Assembly: GCF_032193765.1 (NCBI RefSeq)
Contig: NZ_JAVBIJ010000001.1
Coordinates: forward strand, 1,550,001-1,614,000
DNA from: Rhodoferax potami
GTDB taxonomy: Bacteria; Pseudomonadota; Gammaproteobacteria; Burkholderiales; Burkholderiaceae_C
Length of the DNA: 64,000 nt
Reading direction: 5' to 3'
The notes below the pieces were generated by a model. The model was given only the letters and a program-made list of their open reading frames with translations. It made no database searches and was not told the DNA's origin. This document shows positions 55,188 through 64,000 of the stretch, piece by piece (the stretch's first letter is position 1; each line of letters starts with the position of its first letter). A program made the translations under genes and the position numbers.

Positions 55188-58100
55188 ATGACAACCCCAA
55201 ATAAGATTCTTCAATACCATTATTTATTCGCAGCAACTCTGATTATTTTCTCAATTGCTCACCCCTTTTCTTCGTGGGCTTTTGACGCAAGCAGGAAACC
55301 TGCAGAAACACAGTCAGTGCCTGGCAATATGCTGCTTGCACTTTCTGTTGAGTTTCCAACCGGACTACAGGGATCTTACTCTGGAGGATACGATGTAAAT
55401 ATTAGTTACGAAGGATATTTCGACAATCGAAAATGCTATGAGTACCAGACTAGCAATGAAATATTCAAGCCAACTTCTGGACTAACCAATACAACTGCGT
55501 GCCCAAATATCGACCACTGGAGCGGTAATGTTTTGAATTGGATGACCATGACCAACTTGGATCAATTCCGAAGCGTCATGACAGGCGGAACACGTGACAA
55601 TTTTTCTTCAATGAACGCCTCACAACCAGGCGATACTGTTGGAGCCAGTGCCAAAACGGTACTCATACGATCATTCAGCGATCGAAATAGTTATTTCACA
55701 CAAAAAACTTTGAACAGTGCTTGGCCCGGCATTCCAACCGCATTTAACGGCAGGATTGCTCGGTCCGGCGGAAATGGTTCGAAGTTCTATGTTCATGATA
55801 CCGCTGGCCAGGACCCATCGAACAATGGAGATAACGCCACGAGACTTCAAAGATGCAGTGACTCACCCATCGCTAACCATGCGTGCTTTAATGTCCGTGT
55901 GGAAGTTTGTGTAGCAGTGCCGGCAACTGGAAATTCGCCTGCAGTTGATAGGGAGAGTAACTGTGTCGGCCCTTATGGTACGTCGCCCAACACCTATTAC
56001 AAGCCTCAAGGCTTGATTCAGGAATACTCCAACTCTATTCGCTTTGGTGCGATGGGCTATCTAAATCAGGACGGGCAAGTCCGCGATGGCGGGGTACTCA
56101 GGGCTCGCATGAAGAGCGTTGGCGCGATCAAAATTGGCGAAAACGGTATAACTAACACCAATAGGGAATGGAATGACGATGGCACTTTGGTTTCAAATCC
56201 CGACCCAACAGATGCAACAAACTCCTCGGTTAGTCAATCAGGCGTTATTAATTATTTGAATAAATTTGGGTATACATCGGGATACAAAGGAAATGACCCA
56301 GTCGGTGAGCTCTATTATGCAGCTCAGTTATATTTTAGAAATATCCCGTTTCCTTCGCAGTACACTGATGATTTAACAACCAGCAGGAAAGATGGATTTC
56401 CTGTGATCACATCCCCAGCTGATCCAATAATCCGGAGTTGTCAAAAGAACTTTATTCTTGGGCTGGGAGACATCTATACGCATTGCGATGGCAATCTACC
56501 GAACTCCCCAAACAACGGGGCAGGCACTTGCAATAACAATCCTAATCCCGGCGATTCATCCATCAACACCTCCAGTTTATGGGATAGCATAACTACGATG
56601 GAAAATGACACCACGTGGGTCGGAGGCTCTACTGGAGGCCGCCCATATATGGCGGGCCTCGCTTGGTGGGCGAACACTACCGATATTCGATCAGACCTCA
56701 CGGGCAAGCAAACCATTTCGACATACTGGGTCGACGTACTAGAAAATAACAATGGTGGCCAAGGAATTGGGGCACGATCGCAGTATTGGCTGGCCACAAA
56801 ATATGGTGGCTTTCGGCAGGATCTCTTGCCAAGCAACAGTGTGAACCCAAACGACGCGCGGGCCTCTTGGGATAAAGATGCGGTAGGAGCTCCTGGCCGC
56901 GGAGTACCAGACACTTTGTTTGCGGGTAATAATCCGCAAGCACTCAAAGCTGGACTTCGCGCAGCATTCGCTGATATTTTGGCCCGAGCGGATGATAGCT
57001 CTGCATCCAGTGCTGCAGTTACATCCAATCGCCAGACATCAAGTAGCCAGATCATATACGCTGGATACAACCCAAAAGACTGGACAGGGTCGATTCGAGC
57101 TTGTTCACCGGGTCAAAACTCGGCTCAATGCGACGCCTCACCCACATGGGAAGCCTCACGCTGGTTTAACGCGAACTACACCGCAGGTGCTACCCCAAAG
57201 CTTACAAACTCGACTCGTAAAATTTTTACATCAGTTAATAACGCTGGCGTTTTTAGCAAATCAGCGTTTATTTGGGGTTCACTGGAAGCAAGCCAAACTC
57301 AAGCACTCAACTCCAGTGATTCCGATGGGGCTGACCGATTGAGTTATCTCCGAGGTAGCAGGACTCATGAAACAAGCAAGTTTAGGAAGCGTGGCGATGG
57401 TCTTCTCGCCGATGTGGTCAACTCGAACGTTACCTATCTTGCGGGTTCTGGTCCCCTACTCAAAGGTACTAATTTCAGTGGTCATGCCACTTACCGAGCT
57501 GCAAATGCGACAAGAGAGCCCGTAGTCTACGTAGGTACCAACGATGGAATGCTCCATGCCTTTGACGGAACAAACGGCAAAGAATTATGGGCCTATATAC
57601 CCGGCTCGGTCTATTCAAAACTGCCCGGACTAACCAGCAATAGCTTTTCTCATGAGTACTTGGTTGACGCTACTGCGATGGTTGGTGACACCCAAACAGG
57701 CGATACCAACAATCCATGGAGGACTATGCTGATTGGTGGCCTAGGTGGCGGTGGCAAGGCTTATTACGCTCTGGATATCTCACGCCAAACAGCCAACCTG
57801 GCTGGCGAAAAGTTTTCGAATATGACTGAAGCCCAGTTAGCGAATATTCCAATGTGGGAATTCACATCGGCACAAGATAGCGATTTGGGCTACACGTACT
57901 ATGAGCCGTCGATTGACTCTATAACAGGGCGGTTCAATCAGATTGCTAAAGTGGCCAGCAGCTCTGTAGCTACTGGCGTCTGGAGAGCCATTTTAAATAA
58001 TGGTTATGGATCTACTGGAAACAACGCTGTCTTATTTCTTCTCAACACTGAGACTGGTGCAGTTGCAACCAAGATGACTGCCACCAGTAGCGGCTCCGGG

Positions 58101-58952
58101 GATAATGGCTTGTCGTCACCAACACCAGTAGATACAGACGGAGACGGCTTGATAGACACCGTATATGCAGGAGATATTCGGGGACGTATGCACAAGTTTC
58201 AGTTCTCAAAGCCAGATGCATCCAACACAAACTTTGTTTTAGCCTCTTCTGGTGATGCAAATGGAGTTTGGCGTCACATCGGTGCGGTTTACGAGGCAGG
58301 ACGACCAGTGACCGCAGCGCCTGTGGTTACCCAAGCATGCAACGGAAATAGTGGATGGCAAGTAATGTTTGGAACTGGGAAGCTCAATGAGAACGCCGAC
58401 TTCACCAATACAGATACGAATGCATTTTTCAGCGTATTGGATGGTGGAACCTCAAGTGCTCTAACCGTCTCTTCAAGTAGCCTTGCAGAAATCACACCAA
58501 CCACTTCCACTGTAATTGCAGGTACGGTTAGAAATTGGTCTACCCCGAGCATGTCAGGGAAAAAAGGCTGGAAGCTTAATTTAGTTGCCGGGGAGCGCGT
58601 CCTGTCAAACCCGTCATTGCCTCCGGATACGGGTGCCGTTCTATTTGGTACAGCAAGGCCTAGTGGGGACTTGTGTGTGGCCGGTAGCTCTGGTTACCTT
58701 ATGGCGGTAAAAGTTTGTTCAGGTGACATTGGTGGAATAACAGTCGGCCAAGGTGCAAATAAAGTTAACGTGGGTGGCTACGGTGTGTCGGCCTCGGGCA
58801 TCTTGAAGGTGAGTAACACGTACACAGACACGAACAACAGACAAACTATTGTCTGTAATCAGCCCGATTGTCAGCGGAGTATTCCGCCAACCTTAAATTC
58901 CACCGGCAGTCCAGCCGGCAGGTATTCTTGGCGACAAATTCTCACACGGTAA
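55188..58952 (+). CDS. pilY1: Type IV pilus tip adhesin/assembly protein PilY1
   Basis: The 1254-residue exported protein has a signal peptide (hydrophobic core FAATLIIFSIAHPF, cleavage near SWAFDA). A large N-terminal region unlike the vWA domain of Pseudomonas PilY1 follows, and then a C-terminal beta-propeller starting near residue 775 with VVYVGTNDGMLHAFDG. A Ca2+-binding loop DTDGDGLID lies near residue 982. PilY1 proteins bind calcium, sit at the pilus tip and promote pilus extension, adhesion and twitching. I chose the ATG at 55188, which has GAGGT upstream; the ATG at 55176 lacks one. It follows pilX and precedes pilE by five bases. Confidence 0.92.
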   Translation: MTTPNKILQYHYLFAATLIIFSIAHPFSSWAFDASRKPAETQSVPGNMLLALSVEFPTGLQGSYSGGYDVNISYEGYFDNRKCYEYQTSNEIFKPTSGLTNTTACPNIDHWSGNVLNWMTMTNLDQFRSVMTGGTRDNFSSMNASQPGDTVGASAKTVLIRSFSDRNSYFTQKTLNSAWPGIPTAFNGRIARSGGNGSKFYVHDTAGQDPSNNGDNATRLQRCSDSPIANHACFNVRVEVCVAVPATGNSPAVDRESNCVGPYGTSPNTYYKPQGLIQEYSNSIRFGAMGYLNQDGQVRDGGVLRARMKSVGAIKIGENGITNTNREWNDDGTLVSNPDPTDATNSSVSQSGVINYLNKFGYTSGYKGNDPVGELYYAAQLYFRNIPFPSQYTDDLTTSRKDGFPVITSPADPIIRSCQKNFILGLGDIYTHCDGNLPNSPNNGAGTCNNNPNPGDSSINTSSLWDSITTMENDTTWVGGSTGGRPYMAGLAWWANTTDIRSDLTGKQTISTYWVDVLENNNGGQGIGARSQYWLATKYGGFRQDLLPSNSVNPNDARASWDKDAVGAPGRGVPDTLFAGNNPQALKAGLRAAFADILARADDSSASSAAVTSNRQTSSSQIIYAGYNPKDWTGSIRACSPGQNSAQCDASPTWEASRWFNANYTAGATPKLTNSTRKIFTSVNNAGVFSKSAFIWGSLEASQTQALNSSDSDGADRLSYLRGSRTHETSKFRKRGDGLLADVVNSNVTYLAGSGPLLKGTNFSGHATYRAANATREPVVYVGTNDGMLHAFDGTNGKELWAYIPGSVYSKLPGLTSNSFSHEYLVDATAMVGDTQTGDTNNPWRTMLIGGLGGGGKAYYALDISRQTANLAGEKFSNMTEAQLANIPMWEFTSAQDSDLGYTYYEPSIDSITGRFNQIAKVASSSVATGVWRAILNNGYGSTGNNAVLFLLNTETGAVATKMTATSSGSGDNGLSSPTPVDTDGDGLIDTVYAGDIRGRMHKFQFSKPDASNTNFVLASSGDANGVWRHIGAVYEAGRPVTAAPVVTQACNGNSGWQVMFGTGKLNENADFTNTDTNAFFSVLDGGTSSALTVSSSSLAEITPTTSTVIAGTVRNWSTPSMSGKKGWKLNLVAGERVLSNPSLPPDTGAVLFGTARPSGDLCVAGSSGYLMAVKVCSGDIGGITVGQGANKVNVGGYGVSASGILKVSNTYTDTNNRQTIVCNQPDCQRSIPPTLNSTGSPAGRYSWRQILTR

Positions 58953-58957
58953 TTCAA

Positions 58958-59443
58958 ATGAATTTCTATAAAACCAAACAAAAGGGTTTTACTCTGATCG
59001 AGTTAATAATCGCTGTAGCCATTGTCGGAATTCTGGTGGGGATAGCGCTTCCTGGCTACACAGAGTACTCGAGACGTGCTGCTCGCGCTGACGCGAAGAA
59101 TTTGTTACTGTCAGTAGCTCAAAGACTTGAGCAGAATTACACGTTATCAGGCCGCTATGATCAAACACAAGATGGTGTAGCTATTGACGACGCGATGATA
59201 ACCATATGGGGTTTAAATCAATCCCCCACAGCGGGTGCTGCTAGATACAACATTACTTTTGTCGCAAACTCTCTTGGCAACGCAACTTACACATTACAAG
59301 CTACCCCCGCAGGTTCTCAGGTCAATGATAGGTGCGGCGTGCTTGCATTGAATGAACGTAATCTAAGAGCAAGCAATGGAACTGACCCAAACACTGCTGG
59401 TGTATCACGTGCGGCTCAAACACTTGATTGCTGGGGACGATGA
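58958..59443 (+). CDS. pilE: Type IV pilin PilE (minor pilin)
   Basis: The 161-residue pilin has leader cleavage in QKG-FTLIELIIAVAIVGILVGIALPGYTEYSRRA and a C-terminal globular domain with a cysteine pair (DRCGVLAL, LDCWG) that forms the D-region. It closes the minor-pilin operon, where PilE is usually a minor, not the major, pilin. It follows pilY1 by five bases. A gap of 56 bases leads to ribD. Confidence 0.88.
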   Translation: MNFYKTKQKGFTLIELIIAVAIVGILVGIALPGYTEYSRRAARADAKNLLLSVAQRLEQNYTLSGRYDQTQDGVAIDDAMITIWGLNQSPTAGAARYNITFVANSLGNATYTLQATPAGSQVNDRCGVLALNERNLRASNGTDPNTAGVSRAAQTLDCWGR

Positions 59444-59499
59444 GATAAGTGCGCCCGTAACAGAGATTTCTCAGAGAAAAATGACAGTTTGGAGTTTGT

Positions 59500-60618
59500 T
59501 TGATTGAACTTGCACTTGTAGCGTCGCTCCCCTCACTTTGGGTCACCAGCCCCAATCCCCGAGTAGGGTGCGTGCTTACAAGCTCAGATGGCTCAGCAGT
59601 CGGCCAGGGCCACACCCAGAAAGCCGGTGGCCCCCACGCCGAAGTCATGGCCTTGCGCGACGCGGCTGAAAGAGGCAACTCAGTCCAAGGGGCCACCGCT
59701 TACGTCACTCTTGAGCCCTGCTCCCACCATGGCCGCACCGGCCCTTGCTGCGATGCGCTGATACAGGCGGGTATCAAAAAAGTGGTGGCTACCAACCTGG
59801 ACCCCAATCCCTTGGTGGCGGGCAACGGCTTTGCAAAGCTGCGCGCGGCGGGTGTTGAGGTCGAAGTGCTAACACCTGACCATCCGCTGGCAATTCAATC
59901 CCGCGAATTGAATATCGGGTTTTTCAGCCGAATGATCCGCAAGACCCCTTGGGTGCGCATGAAGGTGGCTGCGTCATTGGATGGCACTACCGCGCTCGAC
60001 AATGGCGCAAGCCAATGGATCACCGGGCCTGATGCGCGGGCGGACGGCCATGCATGGCGTGCCCGGTCGTGCGCCATACTCACCGGCATAGGCACCGTGT
60101 TGGCAGACCGGCCCCGATTGGATGTCCGCCTCGTGGACACCCCGCGGCAGCCGCATCTCGTGGTGGTGGACAGCAAGTTGGAAACGCCGCCGGATGCTCC
60201 GTTTTTTATAGCGGGTCGTGCAGTATTTATCTACACCAACGGCCAAAACGCCTCTAAAAGAGCCGCTCTAGAGCAGGCTGGCGCAACGATCGTGGATATG
60301 CCGGAGCGCAACTCCGAAGGCGCGCTCACGGGCAAAGTCGACCTAGCGGCCATGATGTTTGACCTTGGCCGCCGCGAAATCAACGAGCTGCATGCAGAAG
60401 CTGGCTTCAAACTCAATGGCTCGCTGGTCCGCGCTGGTTTGGTAGACGAGTTTGTGGTGTATCTTTCGCCCAAACTGCTGGGCCAGGGCGCTGGAATGTT
60501 CCATATCGGCCCACTCAGCGAGTTGGGTCAAGGCGTAGAACTGGAATTCAAGTCTACTGATATGGTGGGCCCTGACTTGCGCGTAGTCGCGCGGGTGCAA
60601 GGGCGCGACCGGTTCTAG
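59500..60618 (+). CDS. ribD: Bifunctional diaminohydroxyphosphoribosylaminopyrimidine deaminase / reductase
   Basis: The 372-residue protein has the N-terminal zinc deaminase domain (SPNPRVGCVL near residue 17, PHAEVMAL near 45, the zinc-cysteine motif LEPCSHHGRTGPC near 71) and the C-terminal reductase (about 150-370). It carries out steps two and three of riboflavin synthesis. The frame is closed by a TGA at 59482 and has no ATG, so the start is probably TTG at 59500, with GGAG five bases upstream. This leaves an N-terminus about ten residues shorter than usual, so a small frameshift is an alternative. It is followed by ribE. Confidence 0.92.
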   Translation: MIELALVASLPSLWVTSPNPRVGCVLTSSDGSAVGQGHTQKAGGPHAEVMALRDAAERGNSVQGATAYVTLEPCSHHGRTGPCCDALIQAGIKKVVATNLDPNPLVAGNGFAKLRAAGVEVEVLTPDHPLAIQSRELNIGFFSRMIRKTPWVRMKVAASLDGTTALDNGASQWITGPDARADGHAWRARSCAILTGIGTVLADRPRLDVRLVDTPRQPHLVVVDSKLETPPDAPFFIAGRAVFIYTNGQNASKRAALEQAGATIVDMPERNSEGALTGKVDLAAMMFDLGRREINELHAEAGFKLNGSLVRAGLVDEFVVYLSPKLLGQGAGMFHIGPLSELGQGVELEFKSTDMVGPDLRVVARVQGRDRF

Positions 60619-60672
60619 GGTTTTGCGGGTGGGGCCATCTCGGCCCTGCCCTTTCCCTGCCAAAATGCAGGC

Positions 60673-61296
60673 ATGTTTACAGGCATCATTACCGGCGTAG
60701 GCCGCATTTCCGCCGTCCAAGCTCTGGGCGAATCCACCACCCATGGCAAGCGCTTGACGATCGAGGCGCCGGTAGGCTACCTCGACGATGTGGGCCTCGG
60801 CGACAGCATTGCGCTCAACGGCGCCTGCATGACCGTCACCACCTTTGATGTAGCGGCGCAAAAATTCACCATCGACATTTCTGCCGAGTCCCTCGATAAA
60901 ACAGCGGGCCTCGACGGGCTGGGCACCGTCAACCTTGAGAAGGCCTTGCGCGCCAACGATCGCTTGGGCGGGCACATCGTGTCGGGCCATGTGGACGGTA
61001 TGGGCAGCATCAGCCACTTTGCCCAAGTGGGTGAAAGCTGGGAGCTGCGGGTGATGGCGCCCCCTAGTTTGGCCAAGTACTTGGCCTACAAAGGCTCGAT
61101 CACGGTCAATGGTGTGAGCCTGACGGTGAACCGCGTAGCGGACTTGCCCGGTGGATGCGAGATAAGTATCAATCTGATCCCCCACACGGTGGAAAACACT
61201 GCCTTGGGCACTCTCGCCCAAGGCAGCCGCGTCAATTTGGAGATTGATACGGTGGCGCGCTATGTGGAGCGCATGATGTCTGCGCCCGCGGTTTAA
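60673..61296 (+). CDS. ribE: Riboflavin synthase alpha chain
   Basis: The 207-residue protein opens with MFTGIITGVGRI and contains two similar lumazine-binding halves, the first with DSIALNGACMTV near residue 48 and the second with GSITVNGVSLTVNRV near 144. It dismutates two 6,7-dimethyl-8-ribityllumazine into riboflavin. The start is the ATG at 60673, 54 bases after ribD with no FMN riboswitch visible in between. It converges on rpiA (12 bases between stops). Confidence 0.95.
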   Translation: MFTGIITGVGRISAVQALGESTTHGKRLTIEAPVGYLDDVGLGDSIALNGACMTVTTFDVAAQKFTIDISAESLDKTAGLDGLGTVNLEKALRANDRLGGHIVSGHVDGMGSISHFAQVGESWELRVMAPPSLAKYLAYKGSITVNGVSLTVNRVADLPGGCEISINLIPHTVENTALGTLAQGSRVNLEIDTVARYVERMMSAPAV

Positions 61297-61308
61297 AACG
61301 TCCGCGTT

Positions 61309-62007
61309 TTACTCAAACGACAACGTTTTGACGCCAGTGGCAGTGCCTAGCAAGCACACCTGGGCGCGCTGGTAGGCAAACACACCCACCGTCACCACGC
61401 CAGGCCACTGACTGACTTCGGCCTCAAACGCCAGCGGGTCGGTGATCTGCAGTCCGGTCACATCCACGATGTACTGGCCGTTGTCGGTCACCAGCGGTTT
61501 GCCGTCTTTCAGGCGGATGGCGCCCTTGCCGCCTTGGGCCGCGAACTGGGCGATGACACGCTGTGTCGCCATGGGAATGACTTCCACCGGCAAGGGGAAC
61601 TTGCCCAGCGTTTGCACCAGCTTGGACTCGTCGGCAATGCACACGAACTTGGCGCTTTGGGCGGCCACAATTTTTTCGCGAGTCAGTGCAGCACCACCGC
61701 CCTTGACCATATTGCCGGCGCCATCGATCTCGTCGGCACCGTCGATGTAGACCGATAGCTTGTCCACCTCGTTGCTGTCAAACACCTGGATACCCAGCGC
61801 CTGCAAGCGCTCGGTGCTGGCCACAGAGCTGGATACTGCGCCCTTGATCTGGTCTTTGATGGTGGCCAGCGCGTCAATGAACTTGTTCACGGTGGAGCCG
61901 GTGCCCACGCCCACGATCTCGCCGGGCACCACGTACTGCAGGGCGGCCTGGCCTACCAGGGTTTTGAGTTCGTCTTGGGTCAGTGCGGGGGGTGTGGATG
62001 TGGTCAT
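61309..62007 (-). CDS. rpiA: Ribose-5-phosphate isomerase A
   Basis: The 232-residue protein has the RpiA motifs [16 protein letters not shown] near residue 29, [26 protein letters not shown] near 82 (catalytic Asp/Glu/Lys) and [11 protein letters not shown] near 122. It interconverts ribose-5-phosphate and ribulose-5-phosphate. The start is the ATG at 62007; the frame remains open far upstream through the divergent pyrD, which is a shadow. The 69-base gap to pyrD carries both promoters. Confidence 0.96.
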   Translation of the reverse strand: MTTSTPPALTQDELKTLVGQAALQYVVPGEIVGVGTGSTVNKFIDALATIKDQIKGAVSSSVASTERLQALGIQVFDSNEVDKLSVYIDGADEIDGAGNMVKGGGAALTREKIVAAQSAKFVCIADESKLVQTLGKFPLPVEVIPMATQRVIAQFAAQGGKGAIRLKDGKPLVTDNGQYIVDVTGLQITDPLAFEAEVSQWPGVVTVGVFAYQRAQVCLLGTATGVKTLSFE

Positions 62008-62076
62008 GGCGGTAAGTGATGAGCGCGTCCTGACGGACAATCGGGGAAGTTGAAATCTGAAAGCAGGAATTATCCG

Positions 62077-63156
62077 ATGTCTCTGGTGCCCTACGCCCTC
62101 GCCCGCCGCGTTTTGTTCAATCTGGACCCCGAAGTCGCCCACGACATCACCATGGCAGGCCTCGCTGCCAGCCAGGGTAACCCTCTCAAACTGGCCTACT
62201 GCAACAGCCGGGTGGACGACCCTGTCACCATCGCCGGCTTGAAGTTTCCCAACCGCGTAGGCATGGCCGCCGGCCTGGACAAAAACGCCCGCTGCATTGA
62301 CGGCCTGGGCGCCATGGGCTTCGGCTTTGTGGAAGTGGGCACCGTCACCCCGCTGGCCCAGCCGGGCAACCCCAAGCCCCGCATGTTCCGTCTGCCAGAG
62401 GCCAACGCGCTCATCAACCGCCTGGGCTTTAACAACCACGGCTTGGATGCCTTCATTGCGAATGTGCAGCGTTCTGCCCTGCGCCAGAGCAAAAATCCGT
62501 CGCTGCTGCTGGGCCTGAACATCGGCAAAAACGCAGCCACCCCGATCGAAAAAGCCACCGACGATTACCTGATCTGTCTGGACGGTGTGTACCCTCATGC
62601 GGACTACATCACCGTCAACATCTCCAGCCCCAACACCAAGAACCTGCGTAGCCTGCAAAGCGACGAGGCGCTGGACGCCCTGCTGGGCGCCATTGCCGAA
62701 CGCCGTGAGCAACTGGCCCAGAAGCATGGCCAGCGCAAACCCGTCTTTTTGAAAATCGCCCCGGATCTGGAGGCCGACCAAGTCGCCGTGATCGCCGCCA
62801 CCCTCCAACGCTATGGCACTGACAGCAGTGGCAAGGTCAACAATGCTTGGGGTGTGATCGGCACCAACACCACTTTGTCTCGTGAAGCCGTCAAGGGAAT
62901 GCCTCACTGCGACGAGGCAGGCGGCCTGTCAGGCGCGCCGGTGCTGGAGAAAAGCAACGCTGTCATTGGCCAACTGCGTGCAGCGCTGGGCAAAGACTTC
63001 CCGATCATCGGGGTGGGCGGCATCATGAGCGCAGCCGATGCGGTGAGCAAAATCAAAGCGGGTGCGGATGCAGTGCAAATCTACACCGGTTTGATCTACT
63101 CCGGACCGCAGCTGGTGAAAGACGTAGCCGTGGCCATCAAAAACTTAAAGAAATAA
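62077..63156 (+). CDS. pyrD: Dihydroorotate dehydrogenase (quinone), class 2
   Basis: The 359-residue protein has an N-terminal membrane-associating helix ([18 protein letters not shown]), FKLRN-type FMN-binding sequence with [18 protein letters not shown] near residue 54, the catalytic Ser region in [12 protein letters not shown] near 186, and the phosphate-binding GGIMSAADA and YTGLIYSGP at the end. It oxidises dihydroorotate with ubiquinone as acceptor. The start is the ATG at 62077 with AGGA upstream. It is divergent from rpiA. Confidence 0.96.
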   Translation: MSLVPYALARRVLFNLDPEVAHDITMAGLAASQGNPLKLAYCNSRVDDPVTIAGLKFPNRVGMAAGLDKNARCIDGLGAMGFGFVEVGTVTPLAQPGNPKPRMFRLPEANALINRLGFNNHGLDAFIANVQRSALRQSKNPSLLLGLNIGKNAATPIEKATDDYLICLDGVYPHADYITVNISSPNTKNLRSLQSDEALDALLGAIAERREQLAQKHGQRKPVFLKIAPDLEADQVAVIAATLQRYGTDSSGKVNNAWGVIGTNTTLSREAVKGMPHCDEAGGLSGAPVLEKSNAVIGQLRAALGKDFPIIGVGGIMSAADAVSKIKAGADAVQIYTGLIYSGPQLVKDVAVAIKNLKK

Positions 63157-63157
63157 G

Positions 63158-63207
63158 CCGCTAGCGCACGTTCCGCGTGCGCCAGCAGCTATATTTTTCA
63201 TAGCAAA
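63158..63207 (-). repeat. Dispersed intergenic repeat, copy 4
   Basis: On the minus strand the copy reads TTGCTATGAAAAATATAGCT, GCTGGCGCACG, CGTGCGCTAGC and GGC. The GCGCACG/CGTGCGC arms form a hairpin between the convergent pyrD and DUF4394 genes, so it may act as a terminator. It is the clearest intergenic counterpart of the repeat-like segments in aceF and lpdA. Confidence 0.65.
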
Positions 63208-64000
63208 TCAGGGCTCGACGGCCAAGCCCAAGACCCTGGCTCCATCTCCGATGGTGCCGATAAAGGTGCCTTTGCCTGTCTGCAAATCTACGCTGTATAG
63301 GCGTGTGGTGGCGTGGGACTTCAGGCGCACTGCCGCAAATGCGGCACCGCTGACGTCTGCAATGTCCATGCTCGCATCCGACATGTCGGTCACACCGAGG
63401 GCACCCACGGTGTAGAGCTGGCCCGTGTTGAATGACACCACGGGCTGCACGCCTTCCGCGCTACCCATGGTGACCAGGAAGCCTCCGTTGCGGTCGATCG
63501 CAAAGTTGGTGGTCAGCTTGTCGTCTTTTTTGTTGTAGGTGTAGGCCGCTGCGGCCACCTCTGGCTTCACACCTGCACGCCGGTCGCCTGCGGCATAAAA
63601 CGGCACAGGGTCTGTCGCGGCCAGGGCACCGGTGTCGGGGTGCAGCCGCACATTCTGGCCACTGGTGCTCATGACCCGCACACGGTCGGCCACCGGGTTG
63701 AAATCCATGCCGATGGCGTCGCCCTGTAAGGCCACCGCTGGCGCCGCACCCACCGGCTTCAAAACGCCGGTAGCGGTATCCACGGTGTAGAGCCGGCCGG
63801 ACTTGGCCAACGCAAACAGCACCCCTTTGGCGATGCGGTAGTCGATCCCGACCAGGGTATCGCCCGTGGCCAGCCCGGAGAGCTGCACCCGCTTCAAGAC
63901 CTTGGTCGGCTGGCCGGCATTGAGCGTCAAGAGCTCCAGCTTGTCAGTCACCACTTGCAAGGTTTCTTTGCTCGGCGTGCCGGCGCCTTCTTGCATCGCG
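63208..64000 (-). CDS. DUF4394 domain protein (partial, N-terminus outside the window)
   Basis: At least 262 residues are visible up to the right edge. The sequence is made of short beta-strand units of the type LVGIDYRIAKGVLFALAKSGRLYTVD and AIGMDFNPVADRVRV, the pattern of DUF4394 propeller-like proteins that are usually exported. The first Met in view (63996) has no signal peptide, so the true start is probably beyond the edge. Function is unknown. It is convergent with pyrD. Confidence 0.8.
   Translation of the reverse strand, partial: AMQEGAGTPSKETLQVVTDKLELLTLNAGQPTKVLKRVQLSGLATGDTLVGIDYRIAKGVLFALAKSGRLYTVDTATGVLKPVGAAPAVALQGDAIGMDFNPVADRVRVMSTSGQNVRLHPDTGALAATDPVPFYAAGDRRAGVKPEVAAAAYTYNKKDDKLTTNFAIDRNGGFLVTMGSAEGVQPVVSFNTGQLYTVGALGVTDMSDASMDIADVSGAAFAAVRLKSHATTRLYSVDLQTGKGTFIGTIGDGARVLGLAVEP

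Noticed and set aside
60190-60230. Possible further copy of the dispersed repeat inside ribD
   Set aside because: Only ATAGC and GTGCAG-like blocks fit, and the encoded strand looks normal for RibD, so the match is too weak.
62008-62907. Extension of the rpiA frame across pyrD
   Set aside because: It is an antisense reading of pyrD; RpiA has its normal length from 62007.

Overview
The window looks like ordinary chromosome from a betaproteobacterium of the Comamonadaceae, most like Rhodoferax or a close relative. This rests on protein character, on gene orders that I recall as typical of this family (cysS/3-methyladenine glycosylase/accA/tilS; TPR protein/L,D-transpeptidase/ppiA/ppiB/lpxH; glyA/nrdR/type IV pilin genes/ribD/ribE), on a Bug-type binding protein, and on a dispersed repeat of about 55 bp that I associate with these genomes. 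Most of the window is GC-rich; the pilin block at 52.2-59.4 kb is visibly richer in A+T. I see no prophage, insertion sequence, CRISPR array or rRNA operon.

Layout. 0-2.5 kb (minus): a sensor cut by the window edge, a YdjM-type membrane hydrolase and a Tat-exported intradiol dioxygenase. 2.7-5.0 kb: the AraC/DJ-1 regulator FtrA, divergent from a rhodanese and an SDR oxidoreductase. 5.2-8.6 kb (minus): a sodium:solute symporter with its DUF4212 small subunit, a TPR protein and a small membrane protein. 8.8-18.2 kb: a LysR regulator divergent from a CoA-dependent beta-oxidation operon (bifunctional hydratase/dehydrogenase, thiolase, two acyl-CoA dehydrogenase subunits, an enoyl-CoA hydratase remnant, a CoA transferase and a periplasmic binding protein). 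The set resembles the pim dicarboxylate operon. 18.2-21.7 kb: an EamA exporter, a cNMP-binding diguanylate cyclase and a branched-chain amino acid binding protein. 21.8-29.5 kb: the pyruvate dehydrogenase operon aceE-aceF-lpdA (minus), preceded on the map by a PEP-CTERM gene that sits between a displaced copy of the lpdA 3' end and lpdA itself. 29.7-32.9 kb: a FixL/FixJ-like two-component pair divergent from aceE. 32.9-37.3 kb: folD, oligopeptidase A, a glutaredoxin-like exported protein, a small HAD-type protein and tRNA-Ser(GCT). 37.4-41.4 kb (minus): cysS, glycosylase, accA, tilS. 41.6-45.9 kb: envelope genes ending in lpxH. 46-48.7 kb: a large DUF349 protein. 49.3-52.1 kb: a lytic transglycosylase-like protein, then glyA behind a probable ZTP riboswitch, and nrdR. 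52.2-59.4 kb: fimT, pilV, pilW, pilX, pilY1, pilE. 59.5-64 kb: ribD, ribE, rpiA, pyrD and a DUF4394 protein cut by the edge.

The genes work together in several clear units: acetyl-CoA supply (PDH and its divergent two-component system), CoA-ester catabolism with uptake, one-carbon metabolism (folD, glyA with the ZTP switch), riboflavin synthesis, and minor pilin/adhesin assembly. I do not see an unmistakably new defence or biosynthetic system. The most unusual features are the duplicated lpdA 3' end bracketing a 1.2 kb insert, copies of the dispersed repeat that appear to lie in frame inside aceF, lpdA, tilS and the DUF349 gene, an in-frame collapsed enoyl-CoA hydratase, and a perfect EF-hand loop in the symporter.
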